Below are positions 51,126 through 60,114 of a stretch of DNA of 64,000 bases, one piece after another (positions within the stretch are counted from its first letter, which is position 1; every line of letters starts with the position of its first letter). Position numbers and translations under genes: made by a program. The notes under the pieces were generated by a model, which was not told the DNA's origin, searched no databases, and saw only the letters and a list, made by a program, of their open reading frames with translations. This DNA comes from an uncultured Christensenella sp. (GTDB lineage Bacteria; Bacillota; Clostridia; Christensenellales; Borkfalkiaceae), in contig CAJTQF010000003.1 in the NCBI GenBank assembly GCA_910578565.1, forward strand, positions 161,456-225,455, given 5' to 3'.

Positions 51126-51126
51126 T

Positions 51127-52032
51127 ATGACCGAATTCAAAAAACTTATTTCTTTGGTGGGTAGAAATACAAAGTATTATTTTAAAGACAAACTTACATT
51201 TTTTATGTCTATGATAACGCCCTTAATTCTCCTTATTCTGTTCGTAACTTTTTTGCGGAATATCTATATCGAAAATTTTAAATCGGGTATTCCGGAAGGC
51301 TTTACCGTTGACGGCAGAATTGTCGAAGGCATTGCCGGCGCCTGGCTTATGTCGTCGATATTGAGTGTGAGTTCGGTGACAGTTGCATTCTGTTCCAATC
51401 TTGTAATAGTTGAAGATAAAATCAATTCAACCATAAACGATTTCCGTGTAGCGCCTATAAAACCTACGACAATCTCGCTTTCTTATTTCTTTTCAAACTT
51501 TTTTGTGACTTTCTTGATTATGATGTGCGTTATGTTGATAGGGCACATCTATCTTGCGGCGGTCGGCTGGTACATAACAGCGGGCGATTTCTTTATGATT
51601 ATCGTAGACTGTATATGCGGAATCTTATTCGGAACTCTTCTTGCAGGTATAATAGAGAGCTTTATTTCAACCCAAGGCGGGTTGTCTGCGGTGGCAACGC
51701 TGGTTTCGTCGCTATACGGGTTTATTTGCGGCGCGTATATGCCGATTTCAAGTTTTTCAAAAGGGCTTCAAAATGTTTTAAGCTGTTTGCCCGGAACTTA
51801 CGGCGTAGGCATTATCCGCAACCATTATATGAACGGTTACTTGCTTGCCCTGGAAGACGCAGGGGTTCCTGACGAAGCGTTAAAGGGGATAATGGACGGT
51901 TTTGACGTAAATATCTACGTTGCCGGCAACCAAATTCCGCTTGGTGCAATGTATGGAATTTTGTTGGGTACCTGTGCAATATTGCTGGCGGTTTTCGTTA
52001 CAATAGTTATTGTTAAAAATAAGAACAAATAA
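51127..52032 (+). CDS. ABC-2 type permease
   Basis: 301 residues, six predicted helices (FMSMITPLILLILFVTFLRN; LMSSILSVSSVTVAFCSNLV; FFVTFLIMMCVMLIGHIYLA; CICGILFGTLLAGIIESF; VATLVSSLYGFICGAYMPIS; YGILLGTCAILLAVFVTIVI) and the ABC-2 signature region around SSLYGFICGAYMPISSF. Works with the preceding ATPase; likely exports a drug, lipid or peptide under TetR control. Confidence 0.93.
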   Translation: MTEFKKLISLVGRNTKYYFKDKLTFFMSMITPLILLILFVTFLRNIYIENFKSGIPEGFTVDGRIVEGIAGAWLMSSILSVSSVTVAFCSNLVIVEDKINSTINDFRVAPIKPTTISLSYFFSNFFVTFLIMMCVMLIGHIYLAAVGWYITAGDFFMIIVDCICGILFGTLLAGIIESFISTQGGLSAVATLVSSLYGFICGAYMPISSFSKGLQNVLSCLPGTYGVGIIRNHYMNGYLLALEDAGVPDEALKGIMDGFDVNIYVAGNQIPLGAMYGILLGTCAILLAVFVTIVIVKNKNK

Positions 52033-52042
52033 AGGGTTTTAT

Positions 52043-52234
52043 ATGAAAAAATATGAGTATGTTTCGGTAAAAGCAAACAACAACGTTGTCAAAGACGCGG
52101 TTTTTTCCGGATACAGGAGTATTATTGAAGAGTATGCTGCAAAGCGTTACAGGTATGTTGGGTTTATTCCTTCTTTAATTGGTCCAAGCGGTAAAATAAT
52201 AGTAATGGATTTAGTTTTTGAAACTGAAGTTTAA
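52043..52234 (+). CDS. DUF4177 family protein
   Basis: 63 residues from ATG 52043 (AAAGGG site 6 nt upstream). MKKYEYVSVKANN, an amphipathic helix (YRSIIEEYAAKRYRYVGFIP) and a final strand (KIIVMDLVFETEV) match the small DUF4177 alpha/beta fold. Function unknown. Last gene of the TetR/ABC operon. Confidence 0.85.
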   Translation: MKKYEYVSVKANNNVVKDAVFSGYRSIIEEYAAKRYRYVGFIPSLIGPSGKIIVMDLVFETEV

Positions 52235-52239
52235 TTTTC

Positions 52240-52268
52240 TTGCCTATAACCCGGAATGGTGATATAAT
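52240..52268 (+). promoter_or_regulatory. Promoter of the M29 aminopeptidase gene
   Basis: TTGCCT, 17-nt spacer, TATAAT, 30 nt before the ATG. Confidence 0.75.
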
Positions 52269-52298
52269 TAATTAAAGTAAAATAAAAAGGAATTAATT

Positions 52299-53525
52299 AT
52301 GCAGCAGGAAAGATTGCAAAAATACGCAGAATTAATAGTTAAGTGCGGCTTAAATGTAAAAGAAGGTCAGGAAGTAATTATCCGTTGCGGACTTGACCAG
52401 CCCGAATTTGTAAAAATGTGTGTGGAAGAGTGCTATAAATCAGGCGCTTCGCTTGTCAAAGTTGAGTGGTCGTATATGCCCATAACCAAACTGCATTACG
52501 ATTACAGAAGTTTGGGAACTCTTTCTGAATTTACAGGCGTTGACAAGGCGGAATGGGAACGCAGGGTTGAAAAACTGTCGTGCCTGTTATGGATAGATTC
52601 GGATGATCCTGACGGCTTGAACGGTACTGACAGTGAAAAGATTTCAAAGGCAAGCCAGGCTAAATTTCCGTTTATAAAACCTTACCGTGATTCGATTGAA
52701 AACAAATATCAGTGGTGTATAGCGGCTGTTCCCGGGCGTGAATGGGCAAAGAAAATTTATCCCGAACTTTCCGTGGACGACGCTATTGAAAAACTTTGGG
52801 AAAATATACTTTATTGTTCGCGGGTTGATGGCGACCCTATCAAGGCATGGGATAATCACAATAAAGAATTGGCTAAACGTTGCAAGTTTTTGAACGATTA
52901 TAAATTTGAAAGTCTTGAATACAAAAGTTTGAACGGTACAAATTTTAAAGTAGGGCTTAACTCAAAAGGCGTATTTCTCGGCGGCGGGGAACGCGCGCTT
53001 GGCAGTAATATTTATTTCAATGCGAATATTCCCAGTGAAGAAGTCTTTACGTCTCCTTTACGCGGCAAGGCGGAAGGGAAAGTTGTTGCAACAAAACCGC
53101 TTTCTTATCAGGGCAAACTGATTGAAAATTTTTGGGTCAGATTTGAAAACGGCAGAGCGGTAGAAGTGCATGCTGAGAAAAATCAGGACGTTCTTGAAAA
53201 AATGATTGCAATGGATGAAGGGGCGTCATATCTCGGTGAAGTTGCTTTAATCGCTCACGATTCGCCTATTAATAATACAGGCATATTATTTTACAATACG
53301 CTGTTTGACGAAAACGCAAGCTGTCATTTGGCTCTTGGCAGGGGGTTCAATAATTGTCTTGAAAATTATGAAAACTATTCTGTCGAAGAATGCGAAAAAC
53401 TCGGCGTAAACAGTTCTATGATACACGTTGACTTTATGATTGGCAGTGCGGATATGTCTATAATAGGTGTAACTGCGGACGGTAAACGTGTTCAGATATT
53501 CAAAGAAGGTAACTGGGCAATATAA
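52299..53525 (+). CDS. M29-family aminopeptidase
   Basis: 408 residues, typical of AmpS/AmpT/aminopeptidase II. Metal-ligand motifs: EEVFTSPLRGKAEG, DEGASYLGEVALI, NTGILFYNTLFDENASCHLA-LGRGF and SSMIHVDFMIGSADMSI. Cytoplasmic peptide trimming with broad specificity. Own promoter, AAGGA site and terminator. Confidence 0.95.
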   Translation: MQQERLQKYAELIVKCGLNVKEGQEVIIRCGLDQPEFVKMCVEECYKSGASLVKVEWSYMPITKLHYDYRSLGTLSEFTGVDKAEWERRVEKLSCLLWIDSDDPDGLNGTDSEKISKASQAKFPFIKPYRDSIENKYQWCIAAVPGREWAKKIYPELSVDDAIEKLWENILYCSRVDGDPIKAWDNHNKELAKRCKFLNDYKFESLEYKSLNGTNFKVGLNSKGVFLGGGERALGSNIYFNANIPSEEVFTSPLRGKAEGKVVATKPLSYQGKLIENFWVRFENGRAVEVHAEKNQDVLEKMIAMDEGASYLGEVALIAHDSPINNTGILFYNTLFDENASCHLALGRGFNNCLENYENYSVEECEKLGVNSSMIHVDFMIGSADMSIIGVTADGKRVQIFKEGNWAI

Positions 53526-53548
53526 TTTAAATTTATAGTAAACAGTTA

Positions 53549-53574
53549 AAAAGCGCGGTTAAACCGCGCTTTTT
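53549..53574 (+). terminator. Terminator of the aminopeptidase gene
   Basis: Stem AAAGCGCGGTT / AACCGCGCTTT with a minimal loop, then TTGCTGTTT; also suited to the convergent rlmI transcript. Confidence 0.85.
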
Positions 53575-53609
53575 GCTGTTTATTAAGTACTATGTTATAC
53601 ATAACAAGC

Positions 53610-54773
53610 TCAAATAATTTGTAAAACGTAGAATTTTAGGTAATTTGTCTCTTCTGCACACAGTAACGAAGGGTGATCGGGCGACTGTGTTTTTACTTCA
53701 ACGCATCGTACGTTTCGTCCGCTTTCATGCGCGGCTTCCGTCAGCATTTTTTCAAAAAGAGTTGCACTCATATAATGGGAGCATGAACAGGTTATTAAAA
53801 ATCCGCCGGTTTTAACAATTTTCATTGCGGTAAGATTTATATCTTTATAGCCTCGGTATGCGTCTTTAATTTCGTCTGCCGTTTTACAGAAAGCAGGCGG
53901 GTCAAGAATTACTGTATCGAATTGTATTTTATTCTTTTTGCAATTTCTGAGTACTTCAAAAACGTCGCCGCAAAGCGTGGTAATGTTGTGTAACCCGTTC
54001 AATTTTGCGTTATCGCGTACGTTTTTCAATGCTAATTCCGATATGTCGCAGGCTGTAACGCTATTGGCTACGATTGCCGCGTTTAATGAAAATCCGCCGC
54101 TGTTACAAAAACAGTCTAAAACATCGCCTTTACAGTATTTTCTTGCTGCCAATCGGTTTTCTTTCTGGTCTAAAAAATAACCTGTTTTTTGCCCGTTCTT
54201 CACGTCGACTAACATTTTGATTCCGTTTTCGCAAATTTCGCAATAGTCCGGAACTTCGCCGTATAAAACTTGTTTTATTTCTGTCAGTCCTTCTTTTTTG
54301 CGGACGGCAACGTCGCTTCTTTCGTAAATTCCTTTTGGTTTAAATAAATTTATAAGGCAGTCGCAAATCATCTGTTTACGTAAATCTATGCCGAGAGAAA
54401 GACATTGTATAACAAAATAATCGCCGTACTTATCGATAATGAGTGCGGGTAGATTGTCCGCTTCGGCAAATACCATTCTATAACAATTGTTATAACCCAG
54501 TCTTAATCTGTAATTATTTGCTGTATCTATTGCGTTTGTATAGTACTTTGCGTCGTCTGATTCGTTTCCGCGGATGAATATTCTTACTAAAATCTTCGAT
54601 GCGTGGTTAATGTAACCTTTGCCGATGTATCTTCCGTCATTTGAATAAACGGTTGCAAGCGAACCGTTTTTGTCTTTATTTTCTATTCGCGCAACTTCGT
54701 TTGCGTAAACCCAGCTATGTCCGGCAATAATTCGTTTTTCTTCGTTCTTTTTCAAATAAATTTCGTAAGGCAT
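53610..54773 (-). CDS. rlmI: 23S rRNA (cytosine-C5)-methyltransferase, RlmI/YwbD type
   Basis: 387 residues from ATG 54773 (AGGAG 6 nt upstream; an upstream in-frame codon at 54818 lacks one). N-terminal PUA domain (RIIAGHSWVYANEVARIENK; YIGKGYINHASKILVRIFIR), EEHD-like middle part and SAM domain: KTGYFLDQKENRLAARKY, VLDCFCNSGGFSLNAAI, FDTVILDPPAFCKT and ITCSCSHYM. Family members methylate C1962 of 23S rRNA or related positions; exact site uncertain in this lineage. Confidence 0.93.
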   Translation of the reverse strand: MPYEIYLKKNEEKRIIAGHSWVYANEVARIENKDKNGSLATVYSNDGRYIGKGYINHASKILVRIFIRGNESDDAKYYTNAIDTANNYRLRLGYNNCYRMVFAEADNLPALIIDKYGDYFVIQCLSLGIDLRKQMICDCLINLFKPKGIYERSDVAVRKKEGLTEIKQVLYGEVPDYCEICENGIKMLVDVKNGQKTGYFLDQKENRLAARKYCKGDVLDCFCNSGGFSLNAAIVANSVTACDISELALKNVRDNAKLNGLHNITTLCGDVFEVLRNCKKNKIQFDTVILDPPAFCKTADEIKDAYRGYKDINLTAMKIVKTGGFLITCSCSHYMSATLFEKMLTEAAHESGRNVRCVEVKTQSPDHPSLLCAEETNYLKFYVLQII

Positions 54774-54824
54774 AAAAACTCCTGAGATGAGTTTACCAAA
54801 GGTTGAGAATAATTGCAAATAAAA

Positions 54825-54853
54825 TTGCTTTTTATTTTATGATTTGGTAAAAT
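54825..54853 (+). promoter_or_regulatory. Promoter of the ABC exporter pair (leaderless geometry)
   Basis: TTGCTT, 17-nt spacer, TAAAAT; the -10 ends 7 nt before the ATG at 54861, with no Shine-Dalgarno. Confidence 0.65.
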
Positions 54854-54860
54854 ATAGAAT

Positions 54861-56582
54861 ATGGTTAAACTGCTTAAATATTTAAAGCATTATATATTGC
54901 AAAGTATTTTAGGTCCGCTTTTTAAGTTGTTGGAAGCCACTTTTGAGCTTATAGTGCCGCTTGTTGTTGCCGCGATAATCAATAACGGTATTGACGGCGG
55001 CGCCGGAACAGGTTATATAATTAAAATGTGCGGTGTTCTTGTCTTGCTTGGTGCGGTGGGGCTTATAAGTACAGTTGCCGCGCAGTATTTTGCCGCAAAA
55101 GCCGCCGTAGGGTTTTCAAAAGAATTGCGGCATGATTTGTTTTCAAAAATGCAGTCGCTTTCATATAAGGAAATTGACGGGCTTGGAACTTCGAAAATGA
55201 TTACGCGTATGACGAGCGACGTCAACCAGATACAGTCGGGCGTTAATCTCGTTTTAAGGCTGTTTTTGCGTTCGCCATTTATAGTATTCGGGGCAATGAT
55301 AATGGCTTTTGTTATAAACGCTACCATTGGCGGTGTTTTTGCCATTACAATTGCGGCGCTTTGCGTTGTTGTCTTCGGAATTATGCTTGCAAGCATCCCT
55401 TTGTATAAAAAGGTGCAGGGCAAACTTGACGGCGTCACGGCATCCACGCGTGAAACTTTGACCGGCGTAAGGGTTCTTCGCGCTTATTGCAAAGAAGAGA
55501 GCGAGATTAAAGAATACAACAGGCGAAATGCGGAACTTACCAAGGCGCAATTTGTTGCGGGCAGAATTTCTGCGTTAATGAACCCGTTGACTTATGCCAT
55601 AATTAATGTAGCTATAATTATTTTGTTGTACGTAGGTGCAATTAAGTTTGACGCCGGCAGTCTTGACAGGGGGCAGGTTGTTGCATTGTACAACTATATG
55701 ACCCAGATTCTTGTCGAACTTATAAAACTTGCAAATTTAATTATCACGGTAACAAAATCCTTTGCCTGTGCGGGAAGAATTACCGCAGTATTGGATATGC
55801 AGCCTTCGCTGAAATCAGGCGAATTGACGGAAGAAGAAAGCAGCCATTTTGTAGAGTTTAAAAATGTATGTGCAAATTACGGTAACGCGGCAATTGACGC
55901 GCTTGAAAACATATCTTTTTATGCCGAGCGCGGACAGACAATAGGGATAATAGGCGGTACCGGCGCGGGTAAAACCACGCTTGTAAATTTGTTGCCGCAT
56001 TTTTATGACGTAAAGAGCGGCGGTGTTTTTATAGACGGTAAAAATGTAAATGTGATAGGCGATAAGGTTTTGCGCGACAAATGCGGAATTGTTCCACAAC
56101 GCGCCGTTTTATTCGAGGGTACAATACGCAGTAATATGAAATGGGGCGATGAAAACGCCACGGACGAACAAATTTCTTCCGCAATAGAAATTGCGCAGGC
56201 GGCGGATGTTATTAATTCCAAACAAAACGGTCTTGACGAAGTTGTGGAGCAGGGCGGAAAAAACTTTTCCGGCGGACAGCGTCAACGTTTGACTGTTGCG
56301 CGCGCGCTTGTGAAAAAGCCTGAAATTTTAATTCTGGACGACAGCGCGTCTGCGCTCGACTACGCAACCGACGCAAAACTGCGTAAATCGTTGCAATCGC
56401 TTGATTATGCGCCTACGGTATTTATAGTGTCGCAGCGCACTTCGTCAATAAGACACGCGGACAAAATTATTGTTTTGGATGGCGGCAAAATGGTAGGACT
56501 CGGCACTCATGACGAGTTGTTGAAAACTTGCGATATTTACAGGGAAATACATTACTCGCAATTTGAAAAGGAGAGTGCATAA
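54861..56582 (+). CDS. ABC exporter half-transporter A (degenerate catalytic site)
   Basis: 573 residues: six-helix exporter domain (1-~310) plus ATPase. Walker A GGTGAGKTTL, signature FSGGQRQRLTVARAL, Walker B ILILDDSASALD with Asp in place of the catalytic Glu, and switch VSQRTSSI with Gln instead of His. These are the marks of the noncanonical partner in heterodimeric exporters such as TM287/288, BmrCD or LmrCD. Start is probably leaderless. The partner gene begins after 1 nt. Confidence 0.93.
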   Translation: MVKLLKYLKHYILQSILGPLFKLLEATFELIVPLVVAAIINNGIDGGAGTGYIIKMCGVLVLLGAVGLISTVAAQYFAAKAAVGFSKELRHDLFSKMQSLSYKEIDGLGTSKMITRMTSDVNQIQSGVNLVLRLFLRSPFIVFGAMIMAFVINATIGGVFAITIAALCVVVFGIMLASIPLYKKVQGKLDGVTASTRETLTGVRVLRAYCKEESEIKEYNRRNAELTKAQFVAGRISALMNPLTYAIINVAIIILLYVGAIKFDAGSLDRGQVVALYNYMTQILVELIKLANLIITVTKSFACAGRITAVLDMQPSLKSGELTEEESSHFVEFKNVCANYGNAAIDALENISFYAERGQTIGIIGGTGAGKTTLVNLLPHFYDVKSGGVFIDGKNVNVIGDKVLRDKCGIVPQRAVLFEGTIRSNMKWGDENATDEQISSAIEIAQAADVINSKQNGLDEVVEQGGKNFSGGQRQRLTVARALVKKPEILILDDSASALDYATDAKLRKSLQSLDYAPTVFIVSQRTSSIRHADKIIVLDGGKMVGLGTHDELLKTCDIYREIHYSQFEKESA

Positions 56583-56583
56583 A

Positions 56584-58344
56584 ATGGCTAAACCTTCTCA
56601 TAAAGCGATATTAAAACGCATTTTAAAACAACTTAAACATTATAAATTTTTGGTTTTTTTAACTATATTTTTCGCGCTTATTTCCGTTGCGGGAAATTTG
56701 TTGATTCCTATTTACTTTGGCAATATTGTAGATTTGCTGATAGAAGGCAAGGCGGTTGACTTTAATAAAATATTTGAATATTTTATTTTAATTGCCGTGT
56801 TTATTGCAACTTCTTGTCTTGCGCAGTGGCTGATGAGTATTATCAACAATTTAATTACTTACAGAGTAGTAAAAGATATCCGCGAAGAAGCATTTGCAAA
56901 AATTCAGAAGTTGCCTTTAAAATTTATAGACTCGCATTCTTACGGGGATATAGTCGGGCGCAATATCGCGGACGTGGACCAGTTTGCCGACGGTCTTTTA
57001 ATGGGCTTTACGCAGCTGTTCACAGGTGTGCTGACGATTGTCGGAACGCTTTGCATAATGTTCTACAAAAACTGGATAATCGCTTTAATTGTGTTTGTAA
57101 TTACTCCGCTTTCGCTTTTTGTCGCAAAGTTTTTTGCATCGCGCACTTATTCGCTTTTCAAAAAAACTTCGGAAATACGCGGGGAACAGACAGCGTTTAT
57201 CGATGAAATGATAGGCAACTTAAAAGTTGTGCAGGCTTTCGGCAGAGAAGACGGAAACCTTGAAAAATTTGACGAAATAAACGGACGGCTTACAAAGGCT
57301 TCGTTAAAATCGATTTTTTATTCGTCGCTGATAAACCCCGCAACCCGTTTCGTAAATGCAGTTGTATATGCGGCTGTTGCTCTCTCGGGCGCGCTGTTGC
57401 TTATAAGCGACGTATCTTTACCGGTCGTTTTTTCGGTTGGCGGACTTACAAGTTTGCTGTTTTATGCTAACCAGTATACGAAGCCGTTTAACGAAATTTC
57501 GGGCGTAATAACGGAATTGCAAAATGCCGTGGCTTGCGCGGGCAGAATTTACGAATTGATTGACGAGCCGCCCCAACCGCCCGAGAGTGAGAATGCCATT
57601 GTTCTTGAAAACGTCAAAGGCGAAGTTGAGTTTCAAAACGTATATTTTTCTTACGCGGCGGATAAAAAACTTATTGAGAACTTAAATATCAAAGCAAAGG
57701 CGGGACAGCGCGTCGCCATAGTCGGTCCTACGGGTTGCGGAAAAACTACGCTTATAAATTTGCTGATGCGTTTTTACGAACCTACGTACGGTATAATTTC
57801 TGTAGACGGTCAAAATATAAGGGAAGCTACGCGGAAATCGGTAAGAAGTAATTACGGTATGGTTTTGCAGGATACCTGGTTAAAGAGCGGAACGATACGC
57901 AACAATATCACAATCGGCAAACCCGCTGCAACGAACGAAGAAGTAATTGCGGCGGCAAAAGCAACGGGTTCGCATAAGTTCATTATGCAGTTGCCCGACG
58001 GCTATGAAACCGAAATTACCGAAGACGGCGGCAATCTTTCGCAGGGGCAGAAGCAGCTTTTATGTATAACCAGAGTTATGTTGAGCTTGCCGCCAATGCT
58101 TATTTTGGACGAAGCAACTTCTTCAATCGATACGAGAACAGAACAAAAAATTCAGGAAGCCTTTGCCAAACTTATGAACGGCAGAACCAGCTTTATTGTC
58201 GCGCACAGGTTGTCTACGATAAAAGAAGCGGACGTTATTCTCGTTATGAAAGACGGAAATATCATTGAGCAAGGCACTCATGAAAGCCTGTTAAAACAAA
58301 ACGGATTCTATACCACATTATATAATAGCCAATTCGCGGTTTAA
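56584..58344 (+). CDS. ABC exporter half-transporter B (canonical ATPase)
   Basis: 586 residues from ATG 56584, with AAGGAG in the end of the preceding gene. Six membrane segments (FLVFLTIFFALISVAGNLLI; FEYFILIAVFIATSCLAQW), then Walker A GPTGCGKTTL, signature LSQGQKQLLCITRV, Walker B LILDEATSSID with Glu, and H-loop IVAHRLSTI. The intact Glu and His complement the degenerate partner. Substrate unknown; multidrug or lipid export is the usual role. Confidence 0.95.
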   Translation: MAKPSHKAILKRILKQLKHYKFLVFLTIFFALISVAGNLLIPIYFGNIVDLLIEGKAVDFNKIFEYFILIAVFIATSCLAQWLMSIINNLITYRVVKDIREEAFAKIQKLPLKFIDSHSYGDIVGRNIADVDQFADGLLMGFTQLFTGVLTIVGTLCIMFYKNWIIALIVFVITPLSLFVAKFFASRTYSLFKKTSEIRGEQTAFIDEMIGNLKVVQAFGREDGNLEKFDEINGRLTKASLKSIFYSSLINPATRFVNAVVYAAVALSGALLLISDVSLPVVFSVGGLTSLLFYANQYTKPFNEISGVITELQNAVACAGRIYELIDEPPQPPESENAIVLENVKGEVEFQNVYFSYAADKKLIENLNIKAKAGQRVAIVGPTGCGKTTLINLLMRFYEPTYGIISVDGQNIREATRKSVRSNYGMVLQDTWLKSGTIRNNITIGKPAATNEEVIAAAKATGSHKFIMQLPDGYETEITEDGGNLSQGQKQLLCITRVMLSLPPMLILDEATSSIDTRTEQKIQEAFAKLMNGRTSFIVAHRLSTIKEADVILVMKDGNIIEQGTHESLLKQNGFYTTLYNSQFAV

Positions 58345-58370
58345 AAATAAAATTCAATTACGGAGAAAAT

Positions 58371-59948
58371 ATGTTACAAGTTAATAATGTATCGCTGCAA
58401 TACGGCAGTAAAAAGCTGTTTGAAGATGTAAATCTTAAATTCACTAAGGGCAACTGTTACGGCATTATAGGTGCAAACGGCGCAGGCAAGTCGACCTTTT
58501 TAAAGGTGTTGAGCGGCGACGTCGAGCCGAACAAGGGTGACGTTTCAATGGATAAAACCGAAAGAATGTCGGTTTTACAACAGAACCAGAACGCTTATGA
58601 CAACGTCACCGTTCTTCGCGCGGTAATGCTCGGACACAAGCGTTTAATAGAAATTATGGACGAAAAGGACGCCCTTTACGCCAAAGCCGATTTTACCGAA
58701 GCGGACGGCGTACGGGCGAGCGAGCTTGAAAGTGAGTTTGCCGAACTCGGCGGTTGGGACGCCGAATATGAAGCGCAGACTTTGTTAAACGCTTTGGATG
58801 TAACCGAAGAGTTTTACGACACACTTATGGCGGATATGGACGCTAAGCGTAAGGTCAAAATTCTTTTGGCGCAGGCGCTTTTTGGCAATCCGGACATACT
58901 TCTGTTGGACGAGCCTACCAACAACCTTGACATTAAAACTGTCCGCTGGCTTGAAAATTATCTTTTGGATTTTGAAAACACGATAATAATAGTATCGCAT
59001 AACAGACACTTTTTAAATAAAGTCTGCACTCACATTTGCGATGTGGATTACGGTAAAATCAATATGATGCTCGGCAACTACGATTTCTGGTATGAAACCA
59101 ACCAACTTCTTGCACGCCAGCAGCGCGACCAGAACAAGAAGAACGAACAGCGCGCAAAAGAGTTGCAGGAATTTATCGCAAGGTTTGCGGCGAACGCTTC
59201 AAAATCGCGTCAGGCGACTTCAAGAAAAAAAGAACTTGAAAAACTCACGATTGCGGACTTTAAACCGTCTTTGAGAAAATACCCTTTCATAGACTTTAAA
59301 TATGAAAAAGAAATCGGCAACGATATATTAATGGTAGAAGGGCTTACTAAAAAAGGGTATTTCGAAAATGTATCGTTCACCGTTCAGAAAGATGAAAAAA
59401 TCGGTATTGTCAGTGACAAATCTACTACGGTTTCAATGCTGTATGATATTTTGGTCGGTAAAGTTCAGCCTGATGCAGGCACGGTCAAGTGGGGCAAGAC
59501 AATAACCGCTTCGTATTTCCCCGAAAATAATAACGAATATTTCCAAGGTTGTAATTATACGCTTGTAGAATGGCTTAGCCAGTTCTCAAAGGACCATTAC
59601 GAAGAATATTTACGCGGTTGGCTGGGCAGAATGCTTTTTTCCGGAGAAGAAGCGTTAAAGCAGGCAAAAGTATTGTCCGGTGGTGAAAAGGTAAGATGTA
59701 TGCTTGCAAAAATGATGCTTGAAGGTAGTAATTTCCTTATTTTTGACGAGCCGACAAACCATTTGGACCTTGAATCTATTACCGCATTAAATAACGGTAT
59801 GAAGAATTTTAAAGGTTGTATGCTTTTTACGTCCCACGACCAGGAACTTATGAATACCGTTGCAAACAGAATAATAGAAATAAACGGCACCAAGAAATTT
59901 GATAAACAGGTGTCTTACGACGAATATATTGATATTTTGACTAAGTAA
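58371..59948 (+). CDS. ABC-F family ATPase (YkpA/YbiT-like) with asymmetric nucleotide sites
   Basis: 525 residues, soluble tandem ATPase of the ABC-F type that acts on the ribosome. NBD1: intact Walker A GANGAGKSTF and Walker B LLLDEPTNNLD, but the signature position reads MADMDAKRKVKILLAQ. NBD2: Walker A is lost (GIVSDKSTTVSML), while the signature LSGGEKVRCM and FLIFDEPTNHLD are intact. One composite site is therefore canonical and the other doubly degenerate. A basic linker (~235-300, QQRDQNKKNEQRAKELQE) is present. GGAGA site upstream. Antibiotic protection is not implied. Confidence 0.93.
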   Translation: MLQVNNVSLQYGSKKLFEDVNLKFTKGNCYGIIGANGAGKSTFLKVLSGDVEPNKGDVSMDKTERMSVLQQNQNAYDNVTVLRAVMLGHKRLIEIMDEKDALYAKADFTEADGVRASELESEFAELGGWDAEYEAQTLLNALDVTEEFYDTLMADMDAKRKVKILLAQALFGNPDILLLDEPTNNLDIKTVRWLENYLLDFENTIIIVSHNRHFLNKVCTHICDVDYGKINMMLGNYDFWYETNQLLARQQRDQNKKNEQRAKELQEFIARFAANASKSRQATSRKKELEKLTIADFKPSLRKYPFIDFKYEKEIGNDILMVEGLTKKGYFENVSFTVQKDEKIGIVSDKSTTVSMLYDILVGKVQPDAGTVKWGKTITASYFPENNNEYFQGCNYTLVEWLSQFSKDHYEEYLRGWLGRMLFSGEEALKQAKVLSGGEKVRCMLAKMMLEGSNFLIFDEPTNHLDLESITALNNGMKNFKGCMLFTSHDQELMNTVANRIIEINGTKKFDKQVSYDEYIDILTK

Positions 59949-60023
59949 GCTGTGTTTTTTACAAAATAAGACAATAAACTTTAAAATATGTAAAATATAT
60001 TTTGTATTTTTTTACAAAATTAC

Positions 60024-60052
60024 TTTACATTTGATTTTTTCTGCGCTATAAT
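60024..60052 (+). promoter_or_regulatory. Promoter of spo0A
   Basis: TTTACA, 17-nt spacer, TATAAT, about 60 nt before the ATG. No clear TGTCGAA box seen nearby. Confidence 0.75.
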
Positions 60053-60114
60053 ACCCTTACAATTAATTGTTCCGTAGAATGAAAAGTTACCCGGGGGTAT
60101 AAAAGAGGATTAAC

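Noticed and set aside
58371-59948. Antibiotic-resistance ABC-F (ARE) protein
   Set aside because: Sequence pattern fits housekeeping YkpA/YbiT-like proteins and there is no typical ARE context.
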